Below, one piece after another: positions 45,547 through 56,870 of a stretch of DNA of 64,000 nt. The stretch is from Oncomelania hupensis (taxonomy: Eukaryota > Mollusca > Gastropoda > Littorinimorpha > Pomatiopsidae): NCBI GenBank assembly GCA_036898135.1, contig CM072511.1:74596119-74660118 (forward strand), read 5' to 3'. The notes under the pieces are model-generated. The model saw only the letters and a program-made list of their open reading frames with translations. It did not search any database and had not been told where the DNA came from. A program made the position numbers and the translations under genes. Numbering within the stretch: the first letter of the stretch is position 1; each line of letters opens with the position of its first letter.

Positions 45547-46252
45547 GAGAGAGAGAGAGCGGGGTTGGGGGAAGAGAGAGCTCTGTCATTCAATCAATTA
45601 ATCACAATAAAGCACAATAACAAAATGTTTCACTAATAGTGTGAATTTAATTTATATCAGGTGTCCCCCTACCCCCCAACCCTCTCACCTCCCACATCAC
45701 TGGCTTAATAACATCAGTCACTTCGTGGAAAATAATTAATTATTCAGACAGAACAATCAGAACCTAGACTACAACATTCCACGCAATATAGATCTAATGC
45801 GCAGAAATTCATAGATCAGAACAAGGACTGAGTATCTACATTACTTTTTTTTCCCGTTTACACTCAAACGAAAAGGGATTACAACAGATTAAGGACCATT
45901 TTTGTGCCTAGGTAAGGGGTTATCTTGCACAGTATTTGATCACGAGGAGAAAACAGACTTAGTCTAATTTAACTTGTTAACATAAGCAGTTTGACGAAGC
46001 CAAACTGCCAATCTGACATCTACTTTTGAAATATAAGCACAAATATAGTCAAACAACCTAGCAATAACGTAAACAGTGAGCGACCTGTTGAACGTAAACT
46101 GTCAGCAAGCAAACTGTTTTGGATTTAGCACATAGGTATAACATGAATCATTCAAGCCGCTCTCCGATTGTTTTAACACTAACAACACTGCAGCGGTCTT
46201 AGTTTAGGCCTACATAAACACACAAAAATGAAGTTTTTCAATTGCAATTTAC
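45054..46252. other. Non-coding stretch with a (GA)n tract
   Basis: No supported gene. (GA)n lies at 45496-45559. It would be intron on either the THAP or the THEG-like gene model. Confidence 0.5.
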
Positions 46253-46401
46253 CTTTCTTTGTCTCTTGGAAATTTGAAAAAGGACTTGCCAACACAACTT
46301 TTCTTGTATCTGGCATTATGGCAATTGATGGCTGTGCAAAAGTCACCGCCCTGTTTCACTCGATCGCCTTTTGACTTTCTGCCACGAACCATTTTCAGCA
46401 T
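46253..46401 (-). CDS. THAP zinc-finger first exon
   Basis: Read on the - strand from ATG at 46401 (or the in-frame ATG at 46392), the frame gives a basic leader and then CTAINCHNARYK followed by GKSFFKFPRDKER. This is the first half of a THAP domain, with the C-x4-C pair and the FFKFP motif. At 46252 the frame meets AAAG/GTAAAT, a good 5' splice site, just where THAP genes often have an intron. THAP domains bind DNA in host factors and in P-type transposases. The second half (Cys-His pair, AVPTIF box) is not seen in the next 1.3 kb, so the gene is either long-introned or a relic. It is on the opposite strand from the P-type transposase at 726-2670. Confidence 0.6.
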
Positions 46402-46576
46402 GTCGACAAGGGAGCATAACTCGTACCTTTTGTCTCGCGGTTTTGTACCAAGTTCCGCCTCTTTCTATCATTAAGCTCTTTGGTGTAAGTAAATATTTCC
46501 AGACATAGGGAGATACCTGAAAATAGTCGGTAATCAAATTGTCAAAGGTCCATCTGTCAGACAGTTTCATGCATGT

Positions 46577-47400
46577 CATATCTCAAGAATTACTGGACAC
46601 ATTTTGTTCAAACTTCATAAGACCATTACCTGGGTTAGTGGCCACCTTCACGAGACATTGCATTTTCTTTATCTCAAAGATCAAGGTCACTGAGGTAAAT
46701 TCTTAGCTAAATATGATTTGCTCAATATCTTCAAAACAGCTGAACCGATTTTGATGTATACAGGTATGTCAACTCTTTAACCAATTATTCTGTAGCAGTC
46801 TGTTCGCAAGTCCTGGTCCTGATTTGGCTCAGAGAGCCCGCTGGACCTAAAGCAATAATCATGTAATGTAATGTTTGCATTTTCAGTTGGTTGACCTGTC
46901 AGCCAGTATATTTTATTTTTCTATTCAAAACATTTTTGTTTGCATTATCTCCACAATTACTTGATTGAATTTTACTATGCAGGTATTTTTACTCTCTTAC
47001 CGACTTTTGACATCAGGTTGTCGAATGCATACAACTTTTGAGGGGAATGATGCCATTTGACTCAATCATGTCAACAAATGTCAACTATGGCAGCCCACAA
47101 ACATCTAAAGTCGACTACTGGATCACTATTATACATTTGTGTTGTGTATTTTGACTTATCTGTAAAATCTTTAAAATAGTCAGGGTAATCAGAACAAGCA
47201 AAGTGTTGGTCGGTCAGTCTGCATGTTGGTCCATTGGATCATATCTCAAGAACCATTGAATGGACTTTGACCAAACTTTATAAGACCATTACCTAGAGTG
47301 GCCTGCCTCTCATATCAACATATTTGCTCTACCGCAAAGGCCAAGGTCACTGGAATCATTTTGTTGCTAAACATGTTTTGCTCAATATTTAAAAACTGGC
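46577..47400. repeat. Diverged direct repeat, unit about 665 bp
   Basis: CATATCTCAAGAA...TTCATAAGACCATTACCT at 46577-46640 recurs at 47243-47300, and the following AAGGTCACTG and TTTTGCTCAATAT blocks recur at the same spacing. Similar 'AAGGTCAAGGTCAC' text appears at 57125-57145. It is an old dispersed repeat with no coding role seen. Confidence 0.6.
46809..46871 (+). mobile_element. 63-bp retroposon 3' end (copy S7)
   Basis: Family tail from GGTCCTGATTTGGCTC to ATGTAATGTAA. TGTTCGCA (46801-46808) and TGTTTGCA (46872-46879) flank it, a probable 8-bp duplication with one change. Confidence 0.8.
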
Positions 47401-48127
47401 TGGGGATTTTGTTGACTTTTGGCATCAGATACTTAAATCATGGGCAATCGTCCAGTAGCAATCCGGTTGTTGGTCAGTCAGTCTATCTCTGAATTTCACT
47501 TTTTGTCCAATCACTTTGTGCCTTATCTAAAAAATTATTAAACTGAAATTCATCATAGTTACTTTTTGGATACTTTAAGTACTGATAAGGATATTTGTAC
47601 CTTCTGAAAGGTCAGTCTTTTTTTTCACCATTTTCTAAACATGTTTTGTGCTGTATCTAAAAATTGGCCAGGCCAATTTGAATGTTTGGTTTGTAGATAT
47701 ATCAGGCAATGGCCTGTCATTCCGTGTTTTCCTTTTTTTTTCATTAGGATAAAGCCAAATCACAACACCTCCAAGAAAATTAACACCTTTGAACATGCTT
47801 ATTTTTTGGCTGTGTGTTTGTCTGGAAATACATTTGAATGGCTTGTCATCATTTTTTTTCCTGAAACAGACTCAAAACACAGTAATCTGTAACCAGCATT
47901 CACACTCATATATGTGTCATTGCGTTAAATGGTGGCGGTAGTATTTTACTGATCTTGCATTTATTACCTGTATGCAATTTACAATTGCCTGCAGGCAATA
48001 TTATTATTTTGATCTTGCCTAACTCTTTTTATTTCATTTATACCCATTGGAGCAACAGAGATATGGAATATTTACGTTGATGTCCTACCCGATGCAGGTG
48101 TCTGCCATCATGTTTATGTAGCGGAAA
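46880..48127. other. Non-coding stretch
   Basis: Apart from the second 665-bp repeat unit, nothing is recognised. It is AT-rich with several T runs. Confidence 0.5.
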
Positions 48128-49714
48128 TGGAGGCGACTGGTTGAAGCTTGGGAGAGAAGTTGTCTACCTTGAATTTCTTCGTTAGACTATCCTTGGGTGG
48201 CTCCTGATGTGCAGAATCCTTTGGGGATGCCATTGGGTTATGCAGGACAAGGCTACACGACATTTGTTCTCCCTGGCTGATCATTCGCCTTCTGCTTTTG
48301 GTGGTGAGCGGGACTACATTGTCGGCAGGCATTGTATGCAAGTCCGTTGCAGCGGCTTTGAAGCGAAGTGTCGTGGCACTAGTAGCCGGCAACCCAGTCT
48401 ACTACCAACCATGTTTCACCGTCTTGCAGAGCAAATTATGTGTCTCTTTTGAGGGATAAAATGAAAATAGCAGCTCGGGTTGAGCCGTGTTCTCAAGGTG
48501 GTGACCGAGAGACGGGAGTCAAATGCTTCCGCCCGGCTACAAGTGGTGCAAGCGACCTGGAACAGGATGATGCTGGACCGTGGTAACTGCTGAATGCAGT
48601 TGTTTTTTTCACTGTTAAGTCAGTGAATGTGGACTGACTGGGCGTAGTCAGTGTCATTTCCAGACATACGTTGTGAAAGGTGGAAACCTTGAGGACAGGG
48701 TTCGATTTGAACTGTGGAATCTGTAGCGGACTGGTTGAGGCTTGGGAGAAGTTGTCTAACTTGAATTTCTTGGTTAGACTATCCTTGGGTGGCTCTTGCT
48801 GTGCAGAATCCTTTGGGGATGCCATTGGGTTATGCAGGACAAGGCGACACGACATTTGTTCTCCCCGGCTGATCATTTGCCTTCTGCTTTTGGTGGTGAG
48901 CGGTACTACATTGTCGGCAGGCATTGTATGCAAGTCCGTTGCAGCGGCTTTGAAGCGAAGTGTCGTGGCACTAGTAGCCGGCAACCCAGTCTACTACCAA
49001 CCATGCTACACTGTCTTGCAGGGCAAATTATGTGCCTCTTTTGAGGGATAAAATGAAAATAGCAGCTCGGGTTGAGCCGTGTTCTCAAGGTGGTGACTGA
49101 GAGACGGGAGTCAAATGCTTCCGCCCGGCTACAAGTGGTGCAAACGACCTGGAACAGGATGATGCTGGACCGTGGTAACTGCCTGCTGAATGCAGTTGTT
49201 TTTTCCACTGTTAAGTCAGTGAATGTGGACTGACTGGGCGTAGTCAGTGTCAATTCCAGACATACGTTGCGAAAGGTGGAAACCATGAGGACAGGGTTCG
49301 ATTTGAACTGTGGAATCTGTAGCGGACTGGTTGAGGCTTGGGAGAAGTTGTCTAACTTGAATTTCTTGGTTAGACTATCCTTAGGTGGCTCTTGCTGTGC
49401 AGAATTCTTTGGGGATGCCATTGGGTTATGCAGGACAAGGCGACACGACATTTGTTTTCCCCGGCGGACCATTCGCCTTCTGCTTTTGGTGGTGAGTGGG
49501 ACTACATTGTCGGCAGGCATTTTATGCAAGTCCGTGGCAGCGGCTTTGCAGCAAAGTGTAGTGGCACTAGTAGCCGGCAACCCAGTTTACTACCAACTAC
49601 GCTTCACTGCCTTGCAGGGCAAATATTTGTATGTCCCTCTTTTGAGGGATAAAATGAAAATAGCAGCTCGGGTCGAGCCGTGTTCTCAAGGTGGTGACCG
49701 AGAGACTGAATTCA
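48128..49714 (-). repeat. 595-bp tandem repeat, about 2.7 copies, each with a reverse-strand ORF
   Basis: The phrase ACTGGTTGA(A/G)GCTTGGGAG starts at 48136, 48730 and 49326, so the unit is 594-596 bp. Copies look highly similar by eye. On the - strand an ATG recurs at 48392, 48984 and 49580 and opens frames of 92, 163 and 224 codons beginning MPATSATTL. The protein is Ser/Thr/Lys-rich with no domain I recognise. The first unit's ORF is cut short by the repeat edge and the third runs into the second unit. It may be a young satellite or part of an unknown mobile element. Confidence 0.85.
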
Positions 49715-50930
49715 AATAATAATAATAAGGATATTTATTTAGCGCTTTTTCCCAATGAACAATATCAGTTCAAAGCGCAGTACTCACGCATTCATTCTAA
49801 ACATCCGGCTTCATACAAAATAAAATTAGACACTTCCTAACGAATAAGAGATGAGGGAGTGAGGGGATAGAGCTAAAAATGGGTGATGGGGTGGGTGGTT
49901 GCGGTGGTCTGAATCAAAACAAAATAAAACAAATGGAGGAATGACGACGATGATGATGGGAGGCAAGATCAGAATTTAAGGAAGAGATGAGTTTTCAAGT
50001 TTGATTTGAAAGTAGCTATGTTTGGAGAGCTGCGAAGAGGGGAAGAGAGTTCCAAGTTGAAGGGCCAAGCGCTGAGAAAGATCGATGGCCAGCAGAGGAG
50101 AGTTTGTAGCGGGGTATGTGAAGCATGAGGGTGTCAGAGGAAGAACAAAGATTTCTTGAAGGCTTATAGAATTGAATGTTCTGGGTGAAGTAAGAAGGGG
50201 CTAAGCCATGGACGCACTTGTAACAGAAAATAGCGAGTTTATAGATAATTCTATGAGACACTGGAAGCCAGTGGAGTGAATGTAGAAGGGGAGTGATATG
50301 ATCAGATTTTTTCTTTTTGAGAACCAGACGTGCAGCTGAGTTCTGAACGCGTTGGAGCAGATAAATAGAAAAAGGAAGACCAGCCAGGAGAGAGTTACAG
50401 TAGTCTAAGTGTGACAAAACAAGAGGGGAAATGAGTTTGACAGTAGCGTCAGTGGTCAGATGTTTGCGGACAAGGCCTATTCTACAGAGATGAAAGATGC
50501 ATGTTTGACAGGTTTTGCGTATGAATTCTGGTGTTGTCAAGAACGACACCAAGGTTTTTGACAGAAGATGACAGGAAGAGTGGTCTGGCCAAGAGTGACA
50601 GTGTCTACAGAGGAAGAAGACAGGTTGTGTTTGGTATCTGTGAGCATGACTTCAGTTTTGTTTGCATTGAGTTGGAGCTTGTTGATTGTCATCCAGTAAT
50701 AAATGTCTTTAAAGCATTCAGAAGTTTTGGTCAGAATGGATGGAAGGTTTTGAAAAGTGTGACTGGTTTTTTTTTTTTAGCTGTGTATCATCTGCATAGA
50801 AATGGTGGAAAGTGTCATGGTTTTGGATGATGTGAGACAGAGAGATGTGTAAAGGGTGAAAAGAACAGGGCCTAGAACTGACCCCTGAGGAACACCGAAG
50901 ACAAGTCTGGACGGATCAGAGAGGAATGCT
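49715..50930 (-). mobile_element. L2/CR1-like LINE 3' end
   Basis: Read on the - strand: RT motif PQGSVLGP near 50900, active site FYADDTQ near 50785-50805, then the C-terminal domain in the 50016-50552 frame (LVLSHLDYCNSLLAGLP and HWLPVSHRI). It ends in an AATAA/ATT repeat tail at about 49717-49730. A frameshift lies near 50550. It is 5'-truncated and abuts the 595-bp tandem repeat. Confidence 0.85.
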
Positions 50931-51078
50931 TCCACTCAGCTACATTTATATTAGTTGTTTTCCTGAGAACTCCTGAGCAACGATTTTCTGGTAATTATCA
51001 CGCTCTGTCAAACACCGATCCGACATTGTCTGGTGCATGGCAAGCTTGGCCTCTTGCCAAGCAATAAGATTACTGATT
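50931..51078. other. Short non-coding spacer
   Basis: Nothing recognised apart from the left copy of the 12-bp duplication at 51067-51078. Confidence 0.5.
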
Positions 51079-51571
51079 GATTGATTGATTTATTATTGCT
51101 TTAGGTCCAGCGGACTCTTCCGAGCCAAATCAGGACCGGACAACCCCCGATCCGCATAAAAGATCTGTTGAAACAACCCCAGTGGGAAAATTGAATGCCC
51201 TCCACCGGCCAGTCACTTTACAATAAAGACATCCCACGCGAGGGACGGCTGAGGGTTGACCTCAACTACGCGAACTCCCCGATTACAAAAACAAAATAGA
51301 ATACAAACATCATTATAAATCATCAACAAAAAAACATACATATAAAATGCCTATAGTGCTAAATAGTACATTCATAGGAAGCCCTAGTGACCACCCGGCA
51401 GAAAGCGTCCAACATTCCCAAGCTGATCCAACAGACCTCATACACAAACAAGGAGTCTTGTCCAGGAAGAGTTTTCAAGAAAAAAGGTAGGTCATTGACC
51501 TAGCGAAGAAGAATATAGTATAGCAGAGTGGTAGGACAGATCGGGAATGGGAAAGAGCAAATGAGGAAGAG
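51079..51571 (-). mobile_element. Non-coding retroposon (copy S8) with 12-bp duplication
   Basis: Reverse copy, 5'-truncated, about 493 bp, with a TTGATTGATT tail. AGATTACTGATT stands on both sides (51067-51078 and 51572-51583). This shows the family inserts as a retroposon. Confidence 0.9.
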
Positions 51572-51799
51572 AGATTACTGATTAAACCACATTGTAAATT
51601 ATATTGTTACAATATCACGATGATTGATTTTTCTGGTATATCTTCCAGTGTGACCATGGTGTTATTGTTTTTCCATTATTATATTTGTAGGAACAAAAGT
51701 CAGTAATGTTAACTTGCCCACCAGATTTACTCCCAAAGTTGGTTGTCTGCAAGAAATTCCACTAGCCTGTCAACAATATTTACAAAATGAAAATGACTG

Positions 51800-54700
51800 T
51801 ATGAAAATCCTAATCTTATCCTTTCCCTACCTATCCCGTCATTAGGAGGTCGTAGGGGCACCACAAATGATTGTTTAACCTGCGCACTCCATCTTTCTCT
51901 GTCCTCAGCAACCCTGATGGCTTTGCTCAGTGTCAAACCAGTCCATTCTCGAATGTTGTCTTCCCACCTCTTTTTCGGTCTTCTTCTTCTACCTCCTTGC
52001 ACTGTGCCTTGCAGGATGGTCTGTGCAAGGCCGGATGATCTGGTGACGTGGCCATACCATCGGAGTTTCCGTTTCTTCACCACTGTGAGCAGGTCATCGT
52101 GTTGTCCAATGGCTTGTGTGATGGTCTGTCAGACTTCGTCGTTGTTGATGTGCTGGGTATAGGAAATGCCCAGAAGTCTTCTGTAGCATCTCATCTCCAT
52201 GCTTTGTATTCTTCGTTGGAGATCTGCTGTGAGGGTCCATGTTTTGCAAGCGTATAAGAAGATTGGTATGACAAGGGAGAGCAGCAGCCTTACCTTCGAA
52301 TGTAGACATGGTCCTGTCTTTCCAAATGGGCTTCAACCTTACCAGGGCAGCAGTTGTTTGTGTGATCCTGGAGAGGACTTCCTGTCGGGACCCATTGTCT
52401 GATTCAATATGGCTCCTAAATATTTGAAGCTTTGAACTGTGTTGAGGGATTGACTTTGGATTTTGATGTCCATGTTGATGCCATTGGTGTTGTTGGTCAT
52501 CATTTTGGTTTTGTCTGCACTTTTTTCCATTCCATAGGCTCTGGAGGTGGTGTCAAGCCTGTACCAGCTGTCAAGTTCTTGTTCCTCTCCAGCCAATCCA
52601 TCAATGTCATATGCAAAACGAAGGTTGGAGATTGCTTTACCCCCTAAGCTGACTGTGCCTTTGTGATCTGCAAGGGCATATGAAATGATGCGCTCTAGGA
52701 AGATGTTGAAGAGTTTCCAATGACGCTGTTATGGAGGACTGCAATGGTAGCCTTGTGATGACTTCAGTTTTGATGACTTCAGTAATTTTAGGGCTGGTGT
52801 TGTACACTCTCATGGTTGCCTACAGAGCTGCATATGCCACACTGGGTCCAACGCCTTCTTGAAGTCTATGAACACATGATATAGATGTTAGGTGCTGTAG
52901 GTATTTCTCGCAGATTATTCTGAGGTTGAAAATCTGTTCAGTGGTACTTCGCCCCGCCTTGAATCCTGGTTGGTCTTCAGCTATGATTTGTTCAGCTTGG
53001 GGTTTCAACCTGTTGAGTATTATTTTTAGGAGGAACTTGCTGGAATGGCTGATGGTGCGATAATTTTCACACTCCTGAAAGTTACTTTTTGGGGAAGAGT
53101 GACGACAAGCGACTGGGTCCATGGAGTAGGCCACTCCACACTCTGCCAGATCTTGTTACAGATAATGGTGAATGCGTCAATCATGGCTTCTCCTCCTGCT
53201 TGTAGCAGTTCGGCGGGTATATTGTCCACTCCCGCTGACTTCCCTTTCTTCAGCGATTGCACTGCTGCCTCAACTTCTTCTCGGAGAATTGGGAGGATTT
53301 ATTCTTCCTCTATTCTCGGGACATGCTAGAACTAATTTGTCTCTATTTGGTGTGTGGTTATAAAGATCAGAGCAGTACTCTGTCCATCTGTCCAATACTT
53401 CTTGTTCTTCTGTAAGGCATATGCCAGACTTGCTTTGGATAATCGAGACCTTGCATGTGTTTTTTAACACTTGTCAGCCGCTTCACAGTCTGGTAGGCCA
53501 TCTTGCTGTTGTTCTTGTTCAAACTGTTTTCTATATTCTGGAATTGATCTTCTATTCTGGCCCTGATTTGGCTCGGAATAGTCCTAAATAACCATGTAAT
53601 GTAATGATCTTCGATCTATCCAGTTCTCCTTTGCTGTGCGCATGACTTTTCAGATGTCATCGTTGATTTTTCGGTAGACATCAGCTCCCTGTGAGGTGTT
53701 CTTTTTATTTTGTCATCTCTCTTCGTTTATTACACAGATCCAAAAGTTCAGGTGTGATCCACGGCTTTTTCTTTGGCTGGTGCTTGCCAAGGATCTCTGG
53801 CAGCATCTGTCCTAGTTGAGTTGAAGGTGATGGTCATGGTGCTGACATCTACTTCACCAGCTCCCAAAATGAGCAGAGGTGCAAATTTCCATCCAATTGT
53901 GACTTGAAATATTTCTGCCACCTCCGGGTCTTGCAGTTTGTCTAGGTCGAACTTCAGTCTAGTGCACTTTGATGTGTTTACTATCTTTAATTGGAGCTGG
54001 AAAGACGTCATCACGAGATCGTGGTCACTTCCGATGTCTGCTCCTGGAAAAGTGTGTTTCCTGCAAATGTTGATGCTTGATCTGAAGCGTTTCTTGACCA
54101 TAATGTAGTCGATCTGGTTGTGATGCTCTCCGCCAGGACTGTGCCATGTCCATTGTCTGGATTTTTTGTGGAGATCAAGCATGTTTGCCAGTATCAGATT
54201 GTTGTATCTTGCAAACTCCAAGAGTCTCAGACCCCTGTCATTTGTCTAATTGTTGCAGTGGGGTCCACATGTAGTCGCCTTGCACTATGACTTTGTCCTT
54301 CTTCGGCCAGTAGATTTTCATAGAAATCCTCCACTTCGCTGTCGTCATTGATGTTGGGGCAGAGGCCTGGATGATGGTGATGTTGAAAGGGGCTGCTCTC
54401 AGACGGATGGTAATGAGTCAACTGGAGACTGGGTGGCAACCCATGACAGTGGCTAGAATCCAAGAATCCAACGTCGTGTTCATGCCTGTCATCTTTACCG
54501 CTGAAATAAAGCTTGCATGCAGCCTTTCTCGGTCATTGTTTCATCTAGGCCTTTCCAGGGCAGTTCGCTAATATCTAAAAGTTTCCATCGATAGTGGTCC
54601 AGCTCTTCTAATTTTCCTTCCGCAGTTAGGGTCCTGACATTCCAGGTTCCTATGACGATGTTGTTACTCGTGCGGATCTTGCGAAGTTGTCCATCAGTAG

Positions 54701-55066
54701 CACACTTATCACCTCCATCCTATAGTGGCTAACGGAAGCCATGGGCGACGACCGATCCCGTATGGAATTAGTGGTTCTTTTCATCATGCAGTGTGTCTTG
54801 GGCAAGAAAGACCTGGCAGGGCCCATGCAGTCCTCTCCAGGCTGTTGGCCACAGCCGAAGTCCACGAATACAGTGTGGCTCGCCTTGGCCCCGAACACGT
54901 GGTCATTAAACCTGTAGTAACATGAGGTTTCTCCGCTCTGGCAGGTGACAATTCCGTGTAGAAGACTTTCGCCCATTGATGCCGTGCTGACATACCTCTG
55001 TTAGTCGCCTCTTACGACACGCCGGGAAACGTTGGGTCTATTTTATTCAGTGCCCGAGCCCACTAC
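51800..55066 (-). mobile_element. RTE-type LINE (copy 6), nearly full length but decayed
   Basis: The start (GTGGGCTCGGGC) is at about 55066. Leader (54650-54976), endonuclease (53748-54463), linker, RT (52339-53262) and C-terminal region (51727-52336) follow in order. The tail is degraded (TATCC remnants near 51800-51830). Many frameshifts and small deletions make it the most diverged of the long RTE copies. A 49-bp retroposon sits in it at 53556-53604. Confidence 0.9.
53556..53604 (+). mobile_element. 49-bp retroposon 3' end (copy S9) inside RTE copy 6
   Basis: Contains CCTGATTTGGCTCGGAATAG and ends ATGTAATGTAA. TGATCTTCTAT (53545-53555) and TGATCTTCGAT (53605-53615) flank it, an 11-bp duplication with one change. 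Other RTE copies have a single uninterrupted site here. Confidence 0.85.
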
Positions 55067-55280
55067 CCTAATACATTCTTGGTACATTACAAACGTTTCA
55101 GCTATGAAAAATTGTAAAGGAAAAGATTTCTCATCAGTGTGAGCTGCAATCTTTTCTCAATGTTCACAATGCTTTATAATTATTTTGGCACCAGATTAGT
55201 CGTTGTCCCAGCCCAACAGATCTAAAATCAGAAGCAGAAATAATGCTTTTTTTTCTTTACCCTTTTTTTCTATGTGCAGC

Positions 55281-55343
55281 TATCGTATTGAACAGTTAGC
55301 TAAACCAAAAGAGCCTTGCATAGCATGGCATACTTGTGTGGGG
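55281..55343 (+). CDS. THEG-like gene, exon A (63 nt)
   Basis: A strong pyrimidine tract (about 55250-55277) and GCAG lead into the exon, and GTGAGT follows at 55344. The exon holds one base, 20 codons and two bases. The peptide has YRIEQLAKPK, which fits the second half of the THEG repeat (R-hydrophobic-x-x-L-A-x-P-K), followed by a Trp-containing linker. Its final two bases and the first base of exon B make a complete codon. THEG proteins are expressed in haploid male germ cells and are associated with sperm structure. The first half of this repeat must lie in an exon further upstream, not identified here. The exon is free of any repeat family in this window. Confidence 0.65.
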
Positions 55344-55429
55344 TGAGTAACAGCTATTTTCTTATAATCATTTATTAATATAGAAGGTTATTTATTGGGA
55401 TGAAAGTATTTTATTTATATTTATTTAAT

Positions 55430-55755
55430 CGCAAGAGCTGCTCAAGGTGCTTGTCGATACAGGCCACCTGGGGTGCCCACATGCAACCTTTGGGCGCATA
55501 GTCTGATGCCTAGACAGACTACTGAGCACAATCATGGGCGACAGGGACGGGGAAAAAGACCTAGTGCTTGCTCTAGGTGTATTTATATAGCCAGCATACC
55601 GGTCTAAGGTAATTTAAAAACTGAATTAAAACAATTTTTTTAAAACTACAAGCCGTCATAGGGCTTCAAACCACTGCCTGTACAGGTTGAAATGTTATGG
55701 TGTGACATTCGAATATTCTGCTGTATACCACTGAGCCAACTGCGCTCTCGAAAAA
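55430..55755 (-). repeat. Possible old tRNA-derived SINE
   Basis: On the - strand, AGCGCAGTTGGCTCAGTGG (about 55729-55747) looks like a tRNA box A and GGTTTGAAGCCC (about 55662-55673) like a diverged box B. Spacing is longer than in a true tRNA, and the 3' limit is unclear. Confidence 0.35.
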
Positions 55756-55878
55756 CAAAGTATAAACCAAGGTTTAGTCTGTTTATGCATGCATTCCATC
55801 GCAAAGATTTGGGTGCACATACATACACTCACGCCACATGACCATACTGGCTGCTCTTTAGGTTGGTCATGGCTATTG

Positions 55879-56870
55879 CGTAATTCAATTCAATTCAATT
55901 AACTTTATTTATCCAGATTTGGCAATTACAATGGGGGTATGAGTGCTCTCTAATTTAAAAAAAATCACAACAATATCTGATATACATGAGGATGTCTACA
56001 AACAATAACAACTTGCACAAAACAACTTGCACAAAACACAGCGGCAGCCCCCCGACACCATCCGCACATACACACTGCCCATGCACACACATACATCCAG
56101 TTCATAGACATTTACCCAACACAGGCATACATCACCAGCAACACTCACCACAGACACAGGCATAAAAATAACAAGGTAGAAGATTCATTAAATGAAAAAG
56201 CAGCTAAGATTAGTTATTATCAGGCTAATTGTTTTAACTTTTAGTTTTATGCATTAATTGTTCTTACTCTTGTTCATCAACTGTATTGCATGAGGCACAA
56301 ACGATTTTAAATACCGATTGGTCTTGCACTGTGGCATTTTAAGCCTCCTTCCAGATTGCATCAAAACAAATTCCTCAGCTAGCGCATGATGTGGCATAGA
56401 AATAATCGAAACAGCCCTCCAAAGTGTTTGTTGATCACAAAAAGTACTCAGGTCTCTTTGCCTGTCACCAATTATTTTTGAACATATATTTACTATTGAG
56501 TGCAGACTGTTCTTATCATGTACAGAAAGGCTGTTAAACCAGCAGACAAATGAAAAACACAAGTTTTCTATGAAAGATTGATAAAAACGGCTAAGAATAA
56601 TAGAGCTAACAGAGAAACTTTTAAGTTTACGAAGAAGATACATTCTTTGTTGGCCTTTTTTTATGATGTTCGCAGTGTTGGCGTCCCATTTTAATTGCAA
56701 AAACAGTTCTTAAATATTTAAATTCATCCACTTTTTCAACAGGCTTGCCATGAATCGTACTACTCACATCCTCATCTTTCTTCCTTCTAAAATCAATATA
56801 CATTTCTTTTGTTTTTAATACATGTAATGTCCGTAAAGTAATGACTCCCATGCATAACAATATAATGTGT
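55879..56870 (-). mobile_element. Rex1-like LINE 3' end with (AATTG)n tail
   Basis: Frames 56254-56700 and 56627-56860 encode the Rex1 C-terminal region: EFKYLRT, then QQRMYLLRKLKSF, SRFYQSFIENL, KIIGDRQ, SGRRLKMP and SFVPHAIQLMN. One frameshift joins them. The tail on the + strand is CAATTCAATTCAATT at about 55882-55900. It is 5'-truncated and belongs to a different subfamily from the element at 22195. Confidence 0.85.

Noticed and set aside
45225..45620. 131-codon ORF with a hydrophobic start
   Set aside because: Its C-terminal part is simply the translated GA repeat and the hydrophobic part is T-rich DNA.
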